In this document: piece after piece, positions 34,700 through 43,539 of the stretch
Position numbering within the stretch: position 1 is the stretch's first letter
Layout: each line of letters opens with the position of its first letter
Source: Deltaproteobacteria bacterium UBA2221
GTDB taxonomy: Bacteria; Desulfobacterota; Syntrophorhabdia; Syntrophorhabdales; WCHB1-27
DNA length: 58,059 nucleotides
Reading direction: 5' to 3'
NCBI GenBank assembly: GCA_002328485.1
Contig: DCUF01000034.1
Span: 1 to 58,059 of the forward strand
Notes under the pieces: model-generated
The model's database searches: none
What the model was told of the DNA's origin: nothing
The model's input: the letters and a program-made list of their open reading frames with translations, nothing else
Program-made: the position numbers and the translations under genes

Positions 34700-35665
34700 T
34701 CCCGCTATTACCTTTTTCAACTCGTCAGGGCTGGCCGTGGCAGTTCCCCGCTTCATTACCACGATGCCTGCTGCCATGTTTGCGATGAGGGAGGCTGTGT
34801 GGAAGTCGGCGCCGGCTGCGAGGGCGAGGGTGATTACCGCCGCCACGGTATCTCCGGCGCCCGTCACATCCGCGATCTCGTCGCTTCCGGAGATGGGGAT
34901 ATGGTTGACCGTCCCATCTTTGAGGAACAGACTCATGCCTTTATTACCTCTCGTGATGAGGAGGGCCTTGATATCCATCTTCTTCAGGATGGCCTTGCCC
35001 ACCTCCGCCACATCCCGCCCATTGTGCATGCCCGCCACTGCGTAAGCCTCGGCTTCATTCGGTGTTATGAGCGTAAATCCCTGAAATCGGCTCAGATTGT
35101 ACCGGGAATCGCCCACCACTATCTTGGTACGGGCAAGATCCTGGACGCAACGAATGATCTCCTCATCCACGAGGCCATATTCGTAGTCGGAAATGACGAA
35201 GGCATCCATGTCGGGGCCGATCTCAACGAGCCGTTTCATCAATGCAGCCCGCGCCGCCTCCGGTACACCCAGCTCATTCTCTCGGTCCACCCGTATGACC
35301 TGCTGCTTTGAGGTATGGGTATCCCCTGCAAGGATGCGGGTTTTTGTCACGGTCCTTCCCTCATGGCGTATCAGCCCTTCCAGGCGGACAGCACCACAGG
35401 ATTGGAAATAGTCCGTCAGTCGCACCCCCGGTTCGTCATTGCCGACGCATGCGAGGGGGAATACTTCCGCTCCCATGGCCACAAGGTTATTTATGGTATT
35501 TCCCGCGCTTCCAGGACAAAGGCTTTCCTCCTCGTACTTTATGACCACAACGGGCGCTTCACGAGAGAGTTTGTAGGGCATCCCGTAGATGTAGATGTCC
35601 GCTATGACGTCTCCGATCACACAGATCTTCTTGCCTTTGAAGCGATCAACAATCTTAACCAGCAT
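34655..35665 (-). CDS. rfaE1: D-glycero-beta-D-manno-heptose-7-phosphate kinase (HldE N-terminal domain)
   Basis: 336 residues from ATG 35665 (MLVKIVDRFKGKKICVIGD); the frame is open to a TTG at 35686 but the ATG fits better. PfkB/ribokinase family with IADIYIYGMPYKLSREAPV, GSAGNTINNLVAMGA and the anion-hole GAGDTVAAVITLALAAG. It phosphorylates heptose-7-phosphate at C1 in ADP-heptose synthesis. It overlaps the waaF-type gene by 11 nt. The last 14 codons (WIGKRKGANGETAK) lie in repeat element B. Confidence 0.93.
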   Translation of the reverse strand: MLVKIVDRFKGKKICVIGDVIADIYIYGMPYKLSREAPVVVIKYEEESLCPGSAGNTINNLVAMGAEVFPLACVGNDEPGVRLTDYFQSCGAVRLEGLIRHEGRTVTKTRILAGDTHTSKQQVIRVDRENELGVPEAARAALMKRLVEIGPDMDAFVISDYEYGLVDEEIIRCVQDLARTKIVVGDSRYNLSRFQGFTLITPNEAEAYAVAGMHNGRDVAEVGKAILKKMDIKALLITRGNKGMSLFLKDGTVNHIPISGSDEIADVTGAGDTVAAVITLALAAGADFHTASLIANMAAGIVVMKRGTATASPDELKKVIAGWIGKRKGANGETAK

Positions 35666-36656
35666 CGTCAACCAGCATCTCCTCAATCTTATGGAAAACC
35701 TGGGCAGGCGTTATGCCTTTCATGCACGCATGGTCGCCGTCGCATCTCTTCTTATTGCAGGGCCGGCACGGCACATCCTTGGTGATGGTTACACTGGAGG
35801 CTGCCGGATAGACCGTGTAGCGCTCATCCATGGGGCCGATCAAGACTACCGTGGGTTTGCCAAGGGCAACCGAGATATGGCGCGGACCCGTGTCATTCGT
35901 AACAACAAGGGATGCCCGGGACAGGCAAACCTTAAGGTCCCTGATATCGAGCCCTTTTACCTCTACGTCATCTTTGTTTGTGGTCCCCTGCCGCACCTTT
36001 TCGGCAATCGCCTCTTCGTCCTTCCCACCGGGCAGGATATAGACCCGTTTCTTGAGCCTGCCCGTGATCAAATCGCCCAGTTCCGCAAAATGCGAATCAG
36101 GCCACCGCTTGGAGGAGCCGTACTGCGCACCTACAATGAAGGCGACGAATCCCCTGTGGATATCCATATGTTTCTCGTCGAACTTCCGTTCCTCATCCTC
36201 GGTTACAGAGAGCAGGGGGGCATCGTCACTTCTCTTGCCGCCCAACAGATCGACAAGCCTCAGGTAGTGTTCGACCGTAGGTTCCAGGCTGTCGGCCTCG
36301 GGGACAGTCTTCGTGAGCATGAATCCCCTCTTGTTTCGTGCGTAGCCCACCCTTTCCTTGACGGCCCCTGAAAAGAAGAGGAGCGCAGAACGGAAGGAGT
36401 GGGGCAGCACGATACCTCTTTCAAATCCGACGGTCCTCAAGTGGCTGACCATGTCCAGAAAACCTACAAAACTTTTATCATCGTTCGGAATATATCGATC
36501 AAACACGTCGAGCCCGTTGTAGATGTGCATGCCCTTGGACTTCCCGATAGCCCACAACTCGCCGTCGAGAGACCCCCGGAGGGACCGTAAAAATGGGGTG
36601 GCCATGACCATGTCCCCTATCCAGTTAGGCAGATAGACTATCGTCCTTCCAGTCAC
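35655..36656 (-). CDS. waaF: ADP-heptose--LPS heptosyltransferase II (GT9)
   Basis: 333 residues from GTG 36656. GT9 family: TIVYLPNWIGDMVMATPFLRS at the N-terminus is the classic WaaF opening, then GIVLPHSFRSALLF, VGAQYGSSKRWP and VTNDTGPRHISVALGKPTVVLIGPMDERYT in the donor site. It transfers the second heptose to the inner core. It overlaps the B12-type radical SAM gene upstream by 32 nt, and the heptose kinase downstream, so the order rSAM-waaF-rfaE1 is one translational unit. Confidence 0.93.
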   Translation of the reverse strand: MTGRTIVYLPNWIGDMVMATPFLRSLRGSLDGELWAIGKSKGMHIYNGLDVFDRYIPNDDKSFVGFLDMVSHLRTVGFERGIVLPHSFRSALLFFSGAVKERVGYARNKRGFMLTKTVPEADSLEPTVEHYLRLVDLLGGKRSDDAPLLSVTEDEERKFDEKHMDIHRGFVAFIVGAQYGSSKRWPDSHFAELGDLITGRLKKRVYILPGGKDEEAIAEKVRQGTTNKDDVEVKGLDIRDLKVCLSRASLVVTNDTGPRHISVALGKPTVVLIGPMDERYTVYPAASSVTITKDVPCRPCNKKRCDGDHACMKGITPAQVFHKIEEMLVDDAG

Positions 36657-38130
36657 TCCTCACACCCATAAACCTGTTGTACTTGACCGAGTAGAAGGTG
36701 CACCCCGTTTCGCCCGTTTTTTGATCCAACTCACCGATACGCGTTCGTAACCCCTCTTTTTCCTTCTCCCAGGTCGGTCCATCCATGGACTCAATCTCTT
36801 CGACTATCGCCCTATACCCTTCCATCTCCTGGTCACCTGAATAGCCGTTTATAAAGGCGCACAGGGAATCTTTAACCTTGTCCACGAGGAGGTTCACCTC
36901 TTCCCCCAAGTCCATGCACGTCTCGTCGGTAAAGTTATCAAGGTTCTTCCAGCGCTCAAAATCGATCGCTTTTTCCCGCTCCGCTATCTCGTAGGCCCGC
37001 GTCCCGATGTAGGGAAAGAAAAGGGACCACCGGAACCGGCCCGGCCTGATGGCGGCGAGAAGCCTTACCGTATCCATAAGGTCCTGTTTTTCCTCGCAGG
37101 GTAAGCCTATCATAAGAAAGGCAGAGGTGTGAAGATCATATTTATGCGCAGCCGCAAAGGCCTTCTCGATATCGGTATTGCTCATGTAGCGGCCGAGTAC
37201 CCTACGTCTGATGCGGTCGCTTCCACTTTCGAGACCGAACTTTACGATCCTGCATCCCGCTTTCTTAAGGTAATGGGCCACTTCATCATCGAACATCTTG
37301 ACGTGGGCGTTGCAGACAAAGCTGGTCTTGGTCACCGAAGGATATTTCTCCGCAAACTCCCGAAGCCATGCCTTATCAAAGGTGAAAATATCATCATCGA
37401 AGATGAACATCTTTATCCGTTGGTATCGCGTGAGCAGATACTCTATCTCAGTCAGCACCTCGTCCACACTGTGTCTTCGTATGTAGTGTTTCGGGAGGTG
37501 GCCGACGTCGCGATAGAGCTGGATGATCTTGTGGTTCAGACAGTACGTGCACCTGAAAGGACAGCCCCGTCCGGCAAGAAGGCCCACCCATCCATCCTTG
37601 GCATCAATCATCTGCTGAAAATCGAAGATATCGTAGTCTTTGAAGGGAAGGGTGCTGAGATCGGTGTAGGGACGAAGGGGTTCCAGAACGATCCCGTCTT
37701 CTTTCTTGTAGCCCATATTTCGCACACCCCGGGGATCGCCTTTCTCGACCACCTCCAGAAAGGCCTCCTCTCCTTCACCCATACAGACACAGTCAGGGAC
37801 GTCATGTGAGAGGGTGCCTCTCGGGTCCATGGTGGGATGAATCCCGCCAAAAACCAAGGGAGAGTCCGTGTAGCGTCTTATCTCTCCGCCTATCTCCAGG
37901 GCATACTTGTGCTGGTTCGAAAGGACCGAAAACCCGATCACATCAGGGCCAAAGGTAAGAACATCCTTCTTTATCCGCTCGTGATCGAGGGGGTAACCCA
38001 GTTGCTCATTGATATTGAGCAGCTTGGTCTCGATACCGTGGACCTTGAGGAGGCCCGATATGTACGAGATGCCGTAATTGAAGCCAATCTGCGCATGGAG
38101 GTTCGGATAGACGAACAGCACTTTTTTCAT
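36625..38130 (-). CDS. B12-binding radical SAM protein (BchE/HpnP-like family)
   Basis: 501 residues from ATG 38130, with GGAAGG upstream. The N-terminal Rossmann-like cobalamin-binding domain (about 1-150, VLFVYPNLHAQIGFNYGISYISG, DVIGFSVLSN, FGGIHPTM) lacks an obvious DxHxxG. The radical SAM motif GCPFRCTYC is near residue 195, followed by IFDDDIFTF and KFGLESGSDRIRRRVLGR. It could methylate or rearrange a sugar or lipid. It overlaps waaF and lies between two heptosyltransferase genes, so a role in core or lipid A modification is inferred. Confidence 0.85.
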   Translation of the reverse strand: MKKVLFVYPNLHAQIGFNYGISYISGLLKVHGIETKLLNINEQLGYPLDHERIKKDVLTFGPDVIGFSVLSNQHKYALEIGGEIRRYTDSPLVFGGIHPTMDPRGTLSHDVPDCVCMGEGEEAFLEVVEKGDPRGVRNMGYKKEDGIVLEPLRPYTDLSTLPFKDYDIFDFQQMIDAKDGWVGLLAGRGCPFRCTYCLNHKIIQLYRDVGHLPKHYIRRHSVDEVLTEIEYLLTRYQRIKMFIFDDDIFTFDKAWLREFAEKYPSVTKTSFVCNAHVKMFDDEVAHYLKKAGCRIVKFGLESGSDRIRRRVLGRYMSNTDIEKAFAAAHKYDLHTSAFLMIGLPCEEKQDLMDTVRLLAAIRPGRFRWSLFFPYIGTRAYEIAEREKAIDFERWKNLDNFTDETCMDLGEEVNLLVDKVKDSLCAFINGYSGDQEMEGYRAIVEEIESMDGPTWEKEKEGLRTRIGELDQKTGETGCTFYSVKYNRFMGVRSDWKDDSLSA

Positions 38131-38155
38131 GTTATTTCCTTCCAATACAGAAAGA

Positions 38156-38268
38156 GTGCAAATGGCGAAATGGTAAGGGCAGGACGAGACACCATACGAA
38201 GTCAGTTCGGTCTTTTTCTACCATTTTCGCTATTTTGCTATTTCGCGCCTTTGCCGTTCCCGATCCAT
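38156..38268. repeat. Octamer-based inverted-repeat element C
   Basis: The left arm GTGCAAATGGCGAAATGGTA (38156-38175) pairs with TACCATTTTCGCTATTTTGC (38219-38238) and continues into ATTTCGCGCC. The right arm overlaps the end of the GT9 gene and encodes its last codons (REIAK, stop). The tail GTTCCCGATCCAT (38256-38268) matches the tail of element B. The left arm begins with the same 14 bases as element A. Confidence 0.7.
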
Positions 38269-39303
38269 GTCCGTCACCGCCTCGAACACCTCATCCACCG
38301 TGAGCGAATCGAGGCAGATTCGATCCATGCAACCTTTATCCCTGCAGGGACTGCACGCAACGTCTTTCCTGACTACCCGTGTTCTATCTCCCCAGGGCCC
38401 ATTCACCAGCACGTCCGTGGGACCGAAGAGGGCAACCACAGGAAGCCCTGCAAAAACCGCCAAATGCATGCCACCCGTATCCCCGCCCACATACAGATCG
38501 ACCCGCTTCAGGAATGCACAAAGCTGGGCAACGTTGGTAGGACAGATCATCCGGGTTGGTCCTCCCGCCATCTCCTTCAGATGTTTGGCCTCTTCTTCTT
38601 CTCCTGGACCCCATACAATCATGGCGGTGAGGGGCAGTTCTCGCTGGATGCGGTTAATCAGAGCCGCGTAATTCTCAAGCCTCCATCGTTTAAAGGTGCT
38701 CCCTCGGCTGCAAAAAGGGTTGACCGCAATAATGGGTCCATCGATCCGCTCATCCTCGAAGAATCGGGAAATAACGAGGTCGGCCTCAGGCGGAACCGCA
38801 AGGGTGATCTCAGGGATAGTGCCGTTTGCGCCAAGCTCCCGTGCGAGAAGCATGTTGCGCTCTACCTTGTGGCTCCGTCTCTGCCCTCCTACGAGCTTGT
38901 CGTATGCCAACCAACTCCCTTCCCTGGCAAAGGTCCGATCGAAGCCGATCACCGTCTTCCCCCGTGCCAGAAGGGAAAAGAACCCGCTCTTTACGATCCC
39001 ATGAAAATCGACGATCACGTCATAATCCGAGTCCCGCAACTCTTTTATGAAAGAGGAAATCCCGGCGAGGGCGCTCATGATCTTGCCCGATTTCAGGGAC
39101 GACATGATGGAAGAACGAGGGAACCGAATAACCCGATCAATGAAGCCCTGATTCCCAAGTAAATCAGCCACGGGCCCCTCCACCAGCCAGGAGATACTTT
39201 TGGCAGGCGCCGCTTCCTTGATGGCCTTCACCGCAGGAACAGTCATGAGCACATCCCCGAGGGAGCTGAGCCGTATCACAAGAATCTTAAGGGGATTCGA
39301 CAT
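38230..39303 (-). CDS. waaC: Heptosyltransferase I-like protein (GT9)
   Basis: 357 residues, GT9 family: ILVIRLSSLGDVLMTVPAVKAI, VIVDFHGIVKSGFFSLLARGKTVIGFDR, and the donor loop YVGGDTGGMHLAVFAGLPVVALFGPTD. The opening RLSSLGDV is more like WaaC (first heptose to Kdo) than WaaF. C-terminal codons come from repeat element C. Overlaps the thioesterase gene by 17 nt. Confidence 0.88.
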   Translation of the reverse strand: MSNPLKILVIRLSSLGDVLMTVPAVKAIKEAAPAKSISWLVEGPVADLLGNQGFIDRVIRFPRSSIMSSLKSGKIMSALAGISSFIKELRDSDYDVIVDFHGIVKSGFFSLLARGKTVIGFDRTFAREGSWLAYDKLVGGQRRSHKVERNMLLARELGANGTIPEITLAVPPEADLVISRFFEDERIDGPIIAVNPFCSRGSTFKRWRLENYAALINRIQRELPLTAMIVWGPGEEEEAKHLKEMAGGPTRMICPTNVAQLCAFLKRVDLYVGGDTGGMHLAVFAGLPVVALFGPTDVLVNGPWGDRTRVVRKDVACSPCRDKGCMDRICLDSLTVDEVFEAVTDMDRERQRREIAK

Positions 39304-39691
39304 TTCTCAGGAAATCTAGAAGGGGTGGCGGTAGGCGTATAGCCCTCTTCTCTCCATTCATGCAGACATGCCTGGTCCTGCCCTCGACCACAAGCGTACC
39401 GTCATGGAAGACATTGTATTCAAAGGTAACGCCCCTTGACTTCACCTCTGACACGGCCGTCCTGACAATGAGAAGATCATCGTACGTTGCCGTGCTGTGA
39501 TATTTTGCCTCCAGGGCGGTCACCACGAGGTGAAAGCCCATATCTTCGAAGGTTCTGTATTCACAGCCTTTTTCCCGCATGAACTCGGTTCTTCCGGTCT
39601 CGAAGTACATGGGATAGAAACCGTGATAGACGATGCCCATCCGATCGGTGTCAGCGTAACGTACCCTGATGGGCACGTCTACCCACTGCAT
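39287..39691 (-). CDS. Acyl-CoA thioesterase, YbgC/4HBT family
   Basis: 134 residues, hotdog fold. The active-site loop RYADTDRMGIVYHGFYPMYFETGR has the aspartate and the following tyrosine/histidine pattern of 4-hydroxybenzoyl-CoA-type thioesterases. It hydrolyses a small acyl-CoA or acyl-ACP. One nucleotide separates it from the radical SAM gene upstream, so it is co-transcribed with ftsB and the heptosyltransferase gene. Confidence 0.9.
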   Translation of the reverse strand: MQWVDVPIRVRYADTDRMGIVYHGFYPMYFETGRTEFMREKGCEYRTFEDMGFHLVVTALEAKYHSTATYDDLLIVRTAVSEVKSRGVTFEYNVFHDGTLVVEGRTRHVCMNGEKRAIRLPPPLLDFLRNVESP

Positions 39692-39692
39692 G

Positions 39693-40568
39693 CTATAAGG
39701 CCCTCAAGAATTCCGGTCGTAGCAGGTCTGGATCCCTGCGGCTCAGCACCTGTCTGATAGCCTGCACGGCCCGTTCCTTCTCTTCGGGCAGCCAGACCTT
39801 TACGGGAAGGTAGTTAGAGGCATGATTGGCGGCAAAAAACGCATGGGTAACATCTGTGTTCTCAATCATGATGGCAAGCTCTTCAAGGAGCATGTAGGGA
39901 TCCGGAACCTCAAAGAGACCCTTTTCCACCTCATCGGCAAGGCGCGTGCCGGGCACGACGATGATGCTTAACGCCCCGATATAGTCGGGGTCGATCCGAC
40001 TCAGGAACCGTCCCGTCTCCTCAGCGTGTATGCCGCTCCGTTCAATACCGCCAACGCCCAGGAGTACCGTGACCGATAGGGTGATCCCTGCCTCCTTGAC
40101 CCGCGCAGCCGCCTGCACCGTCTTGTCAAGAGTCGTTCCCTTGCAAATCCTGTCCAAAGTGACCTGGTCACCAGATTCTATACCGAGATAGAGGATCCCG
40201 ACGCCCAACTTTCTGAGACGTTTGAGGTCCTCCACCGATTTCTTCAGGATCGATTTGACGTTCCCATAAACACCGATCCGTTCCAGCTTAGGAAAGGACT
40301 CTCTAATGAGCTCAACGATGGGTAGAAGCCGCTTCTGAGGGATGATCAGCGCATCGCCATCCGCGAGAAAAACCCTCTTAACGTACCGTGCGTACTGTTT
40401 GGCCTCTTCGACGTCTTCCCGAATCTCCTCGAAGCTCTTGACCCTGAACTTCTTGTCTTTGAAGGATCCACAAAAGCTGCATTTGTTGTGAGAACAGCCG
40501 ACGGTCGCTTGAAGGATCAGGCTGTAGGCCTCGCTGGGTGGTCTGTATATGGCACCTTCGTACTTCAC
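39693..40568 (-). CDS. Radical SAM protein with CX4CX2C cluster motif
   Basis: 291 residues. The cluster motif reads GCSHNKCSFC at about residues 24-33, with four rather than three residues between the first two cysteines. This spacing is known from a COG1032-like group whose members carry GCPWNKCTFC. ILYLGIESGDQVTLDRI follows and the C-terminus ends with VLSRRDPDLLRPEFLRAL. Function is unknown. It overlaps ftsB by 4 nt (ATGA), so division, thioesterase and this enzyme are on one transcript. Confidence 0.85.
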   Translation of the reverse strand: MKYEGAIYRPPSEAYSLILQATVGCSHNKCSFCGSFKDKKFRVKSFEEIREDVEEAKQYARYVKRVFLADGDALIIPQKRLLPIVELIRESFPKLERIGVYGNVKSILKKSVEDLKRLRKLGVGILYLGIESGDQVTLDRICKGTTLDKTVQAAARVKEAGITLSVTVLLGVGGIERSGIHAEETGRFLSRIDPDYIGALSIIVVPGTRLADEVEKGLFEVPDPYMLLEELAIMIENTDVTHAFFAANHASNYLPVKVWLPEEKERAVQAIRQVLSRRDPDLLRPEFLRAL

Positions 40569-40843
40569 TGTTCTGTCCTGTACACTTTTTCGCCTTCCCG
40601 GATAAACCCGAAGCGTTTTCTAGCCATTTCCTCGAGATATTTGTCGTCGGTCTTCAGCCGTTCGATCTCACCTTTGAGCCGGATATTCTCTTCTGCGAGA
40701 TTTTTGGACGCCGCTTCGATATTCCTAACCTGGCGTTTCATGCGGATCAAATCGAGAAGGCCGTTTTCGGAGAAGAGAATGACAAATATGAAAGCGAGGC
40801 TAAGAGCGAGAATTCCGTATCTTTTCGACCATTCCTCAAACAT
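40565..40843 (-). CDS. ftsB: Septum formation initiator, FtsB/DivIC family
   Basis: 92 residues. A short cytoplasmic N-terminus, one membrane segment (about 10-27, GILALSLAFIFVILF), then a coiled coil (35-70, heptads EEASKNLAEENIRLKGEI) and a basic C-terminal tail. The single-TM-plus-coiled-coil layout with GLLDLIRMKRQ after the TM is typical. It links FtsQ and FtsL at the divisome. It is far from the ftsQAZ cluster. Confidence 0.85.
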   Translation of the reverse strand: MFEEWSKRYGILALSLAFIFVILFSENGLLDLIRMKRQVRNIEAASKNLAEENIRLKGEIERLKTDDKYLEEMARKRFGFIREGEKVYRTEQ

Positions 40844-41140
40844 CCGCTATCTATATTAAAGGCTGGGTTCCTATAAGTCAACATTTTAGCGTCCTCGAAT
40901 CACCCAAGGGAATCACGGTGAAGAGCGCCTTGCCTGTTCTCGCCCTGCTATGACAGAGGACGGCCGACGGCTTTGTCGAAGGTACCCATATCCCATCGAC
41001 ATTTTTCAGGTCCCAGGGAGCGTATCAGGACGAAAAGCCTGAGTTATTTCGAGTACTATTGCCCGCTGTTGGCGGAGGTACGCTTGTTGCTCCATCGACG
41101 GCATGCGGTCACGACCGCAAAAAAGTATGCTCAGGAGGAT

Positions 41141-41785
41141 ATGGTGAAACCACGACAGGCAACGATAGTAAAATCTACTCTTCTTTTTGGTACCCTCTGC
41201 TTGTGCCTAACCCTTTTCGGTGGTCAGGCGCATGCAGCCGTCAATATTGGCGTAAACGTAGGACTTCCGCCCCTCTTTCGTATTGCTGCTCCGCCACCGG
41301 TCATCGTCATACCCGGGACCTACGTGTATGTCCTCCCCGACGTGGCCGTTGACATCTTCTTCTTCCGGGGCGCCTGGTACCGTCCTCATGGGGGCCACTG
41401 GTTTAGTTCCACATCCTACAACGGCCCTTGGCGATTCGTTGCGCCCAAGCGTATGCCTCGGGAGGTCCTGGATCTGCCCCGTTACGACTACCGGAACATA
41501 CCGCCCGGTCACAGCAGAATTCCATACGGACAGATGACGAAGCATTGGAGAGGCTGGGAACGTAACCGGCACTGGGACCGGGACGTCATGTGGCGTGAGG
41601 GATGGCAGAGGCATGATTACAGAGTTTGGCGCGGCCCCGGTAATGGCCCCGTCAAACCTTTTGGAAGGGATTTGCAGCAAGGGCCTGGTCCTCAAGTCCG
41701 TGACATGAGGGATGATAGGCAAAGGGGGTTTGAACCGAAAGGACCGGGTCCGGACAGGGGACATGACGGACCCCGCGGGAGATAA
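41141..41785 (+). CDS. Exported aromatic/Gly-Pro-rich protein
   Basis: 214 residues from ATG 41141, with AGGAGG upstream; an earlier in-frame start adds 56 non-conserved residues. Signal peptide MVKPRQ...LTLFGGQAHA (about 1-27). The core PGTYVYVLPDVAVDIFFFRG then YRPHGGHWFSSTSYNGPWRF is a pattern common in secreted deltaproteobacterial proteins of unknown role; the tail is rich in Arg, Gly, Pro and Trp and probably disordered. Monocistronic; the 297-bp gap upstream has no other gene. Confidence 0.8.
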   Translation: MVKPRQATIVKSTLLFGTLCLCLTLFGGQAHAAVNIGVNVGLPPLFRIAAPPPVIVIPGTYVYVLPDVAVDIFFFRGAWYRPHGGHWFSSTSYNGPWRFVAPKRMPREVLDLPRYDYRNIPPGHSRIPYGQMTKHWRGWERNRHWDRDVMWREGWQRHDYRVWRGPGNGPVKPFGRDLQQGPGPQVRDMRDDRQRGFEPKGPGPDRGHDGPRGR

Positions 41786-41818
41786 CGAGACCCGAAGATC
41801 AGAAGGTGAAAGACCCGA

Positions 41819-41855
41819 AGCCGCTCCGGAACGATCCATCTCGTCCGGGGCGGCT
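41819..41855. terminator. Hairpin between convergent genes
   Basis: AGCCGCTCCGGAACGA (41819-41834) pairs with TCGTCCGGGGCGGCT (41841-41855), with one bulge and one wobble, around a 6-nt loop. It lies between the exported-protein gene and the methyltransferase gene that point toward each other. T-tracts are short, so terminator strength is uncertain. Confidence 0.5.
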
Positions 41856-41857
41856 CT

Positions 41858-42676
41858 TCATTTGAACGGGTTGATTCCGGTTGCTTTGAAAAAGGTGTAG
41901 CAGAAGACGCCATCAGGCTCCATGGTCCTCAACAGCCCTCGAACGCCTTTCTCCCATTCTTCGACGCTGAAGAGGCCCATCGAGACCGCCCTATCCCGCA
42001 CGCCTTCAACCATGGCGGTAAAGGTGTCGCGGATGAAGCCTTCAACCAATTTCGGTCTTGTTCTATCCGCATAGACCATCCTGGGCGACACGGTCACATC
42101 TTCAAGACCCGCCTCGTCCAGAAGGGGATAGAGCTGACGGCCTATCAAGCTGTTGCCGCCCATCTCGGCCTGGATCCGAACAAGGGCCTTGATGGCTCGC
42201 TCCGATTCCGTACATGCAGGATAGAAGTAGGCGGAGCCATGATCCCCCTCGATGATGGTCATGGTTCCCCTCGGTTTCACCACTCTCGCCAGCTCGGAGA
42301 GGGCGCCTCTGGGGTCTCTGAGATGTTCGAGAAGGAAACAGACAAACCCGTGGTCAAAGCTGTCATCATCGAAGGGCAGTCTGTAGACATCCGCTACCTG
42401 AAACTCAACATTGCTCAAACCGAGCAGCTCGGCCTCTTCGCGGCCTCTGGCCACCGATTGGGCCGAAAGATCGATAGAGGTGAACCTCGTTCGACGATTC
42501 TTGGAAGCGAGGATCCTGGTTTGGGCCCCAATGCCGCATCCCGCCTCCAAAATCCTTTCCCCGGCTCCATAAACCGTATCGTGGTGAAGCAGCTCTGCCA
42601 GGGTCTGGGCCTGGTCGTAGAGTCTCCCTTCTTCACGCACGGTATAACCGTGGACATATCCGATTTCCTCCCTCAC
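41858..42676 (-). CDS. Class I SAM-dependent methyltransferase
   Basis: 272 residues. Motif I ILEAGCGIGAQTRIL near residue 42, acidic end of strand 2 FTSIDLSA, DVYRLPFDDDSFD (motif II/post I) and the UbiE/COQ5-like layout. It methylates a small molecule of unknown identity. Its ATG overlaps the AraC-type gene by 4 nt, so the regulator probably controls it and the substrate may be the regulator's inducer. Confidence 0.88.
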   Translation of the reverse strand: MREEIGYVHGYTVREEGRLYDQAQTLAELLHHDTVYGAGERILEAGCGIGAQTRILASKNRRTRFTSIDLSAQSVARGREEAELLGLSNVEFQVADVYRLPFDDDSFDHGFVCFLLEHLRDPRGALSELARVVKPRGTMTIIEGDHGSAYFYPACTESERAIKALVRIQAEMGGNSLIGRQLYPLLDEAGLEDVTVSPRMVYADRTRPKLVEGFIRDTFTAMVEGVRDRAVSMGLFSVEEWEKGVRGLLRTMEPDGVFCYTFFKATGINPFK

Positions 42677-43539
42677 GACACCCTCCCTCCTTGCGGCCGG
42701 CCCAGGGAGCGAATATAATGCCCAGGGGTAACGCCGGTATAACGCTTGAACTGCTTCGTGAAATGGCTCTGATCGAAGAAACCTGTATCAAGGGCGGCCT
42801 GTGCCGGGGAATGCCCGGAAAGGAGAAGTCCCTTACCTTTGTCTATCCGTCTCTGCATCAGATAGGCATGGGGCGTCATACCCACGCGTTTCCTGAAGGT
42901 CCTTATCAAGGTGAAGCAATCGATTCCCGCGGCGGCTGCAACATCCTCCAGCCTGATCTGGTCGGCCCAATGCTCCTCGATGTAATCGTACGCCCGCTTG
43001 ATGGGGCTGACATCCCCGTCGTGATGTCGAGGGGGAGGTCTCCTGTGAACCCCGTGCCGCTCCAGGAGCGCCGAAATGGCGGCCACGAGCTTTTCCTGAA
43101 GGCTCATTATGTGCTGACAGTCTTCAATTTCATTGAATAGACGGCGGAACCGGTCGTATACAACCGGATCGCGGATGACCGGCGAGGGGAAATAGGGTTG
43201 TCCCCAGGTCCTATCGCTGTCTTGATAGGCTATCTCTGATATGAGGCCCACATCGGGATAGCAGCAGCGGTAGGACCATCCCCCCTCGTCCGTGGTGTAG
43301 CCTGTATGGACCTCTCCCGGGTTGACAAGACACACCTCTCCGGCAACAGCGATGTGGGTCGTGCCTCTGTGCTCTGTCCCCTGCACGCCCCGTTCGACAA
43401 TGCCAAAGGCAAAAACATCGTGGGAGTGTTTTGGAAAGTGATGGTAGCGGTAGGTGGCCTTAACCACTTCCAGGCCTCCAAGTTCCAAAACCCTTCTCAG
43501 TTGCACATTCTCTTCCGGCGCTCTTTTGTTCATGGTCAC
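42673..43539 (-). CDS. AraC-family transcription regulator
   Basis: 288 residues. An N-terminal cupin-like arabinose-binding fold (about 20-160, HHFPKHSHDVFAFGIVERG and GEVCLVNPGEVHTG) and two C-terminal helix-turn-helix units (about 190-285, IRLEDVAAAAGIDCFTLIRTFRK and AALDTGFFDQSHFTKQFKRYTGVTPGHY). The first ATG is at 43539, with another at 43533. It overlaps the methyltransferase gene as ATGA. Confidence 0.92.
   Translation of the reverse strand: MTMNKRAPEENVQLRRVLELGGLEVVKATYRYHHFPKHSHDVFAFGIVERGVQGTEHRGTTHIAVAGEVCLVNPGEVHTGYTTDEGGWSYRCCYPDVGLISEIAYQDSDRTWGQPYFPSPVIRDPVVYDRFRRLFNEIEDCQHIMSLQEKLVAAISALLERHGVHRRPPPRHHDGDVSPIKRAYDYIEEHWADQIRLEDVAAAAGIDCFTLIRTFRKRVGMTPHAYLMQRRIDKGKGLLLSGHSPAQAALDTGFFDQSHFTKQFKRYTGVTPGHYIRSLGRPQGGRVS

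Noticed and set aside
33206..38268. Octamer repeats as a CRISPR-like array
   Set aside because: Units are directly adjacent or inverted, without unique spacers of regular length.
37837..39162. 441-residue plus-strand frame
   Set aside because: Covers the radical SAM and GT9 genes on the other strand; no motifs.
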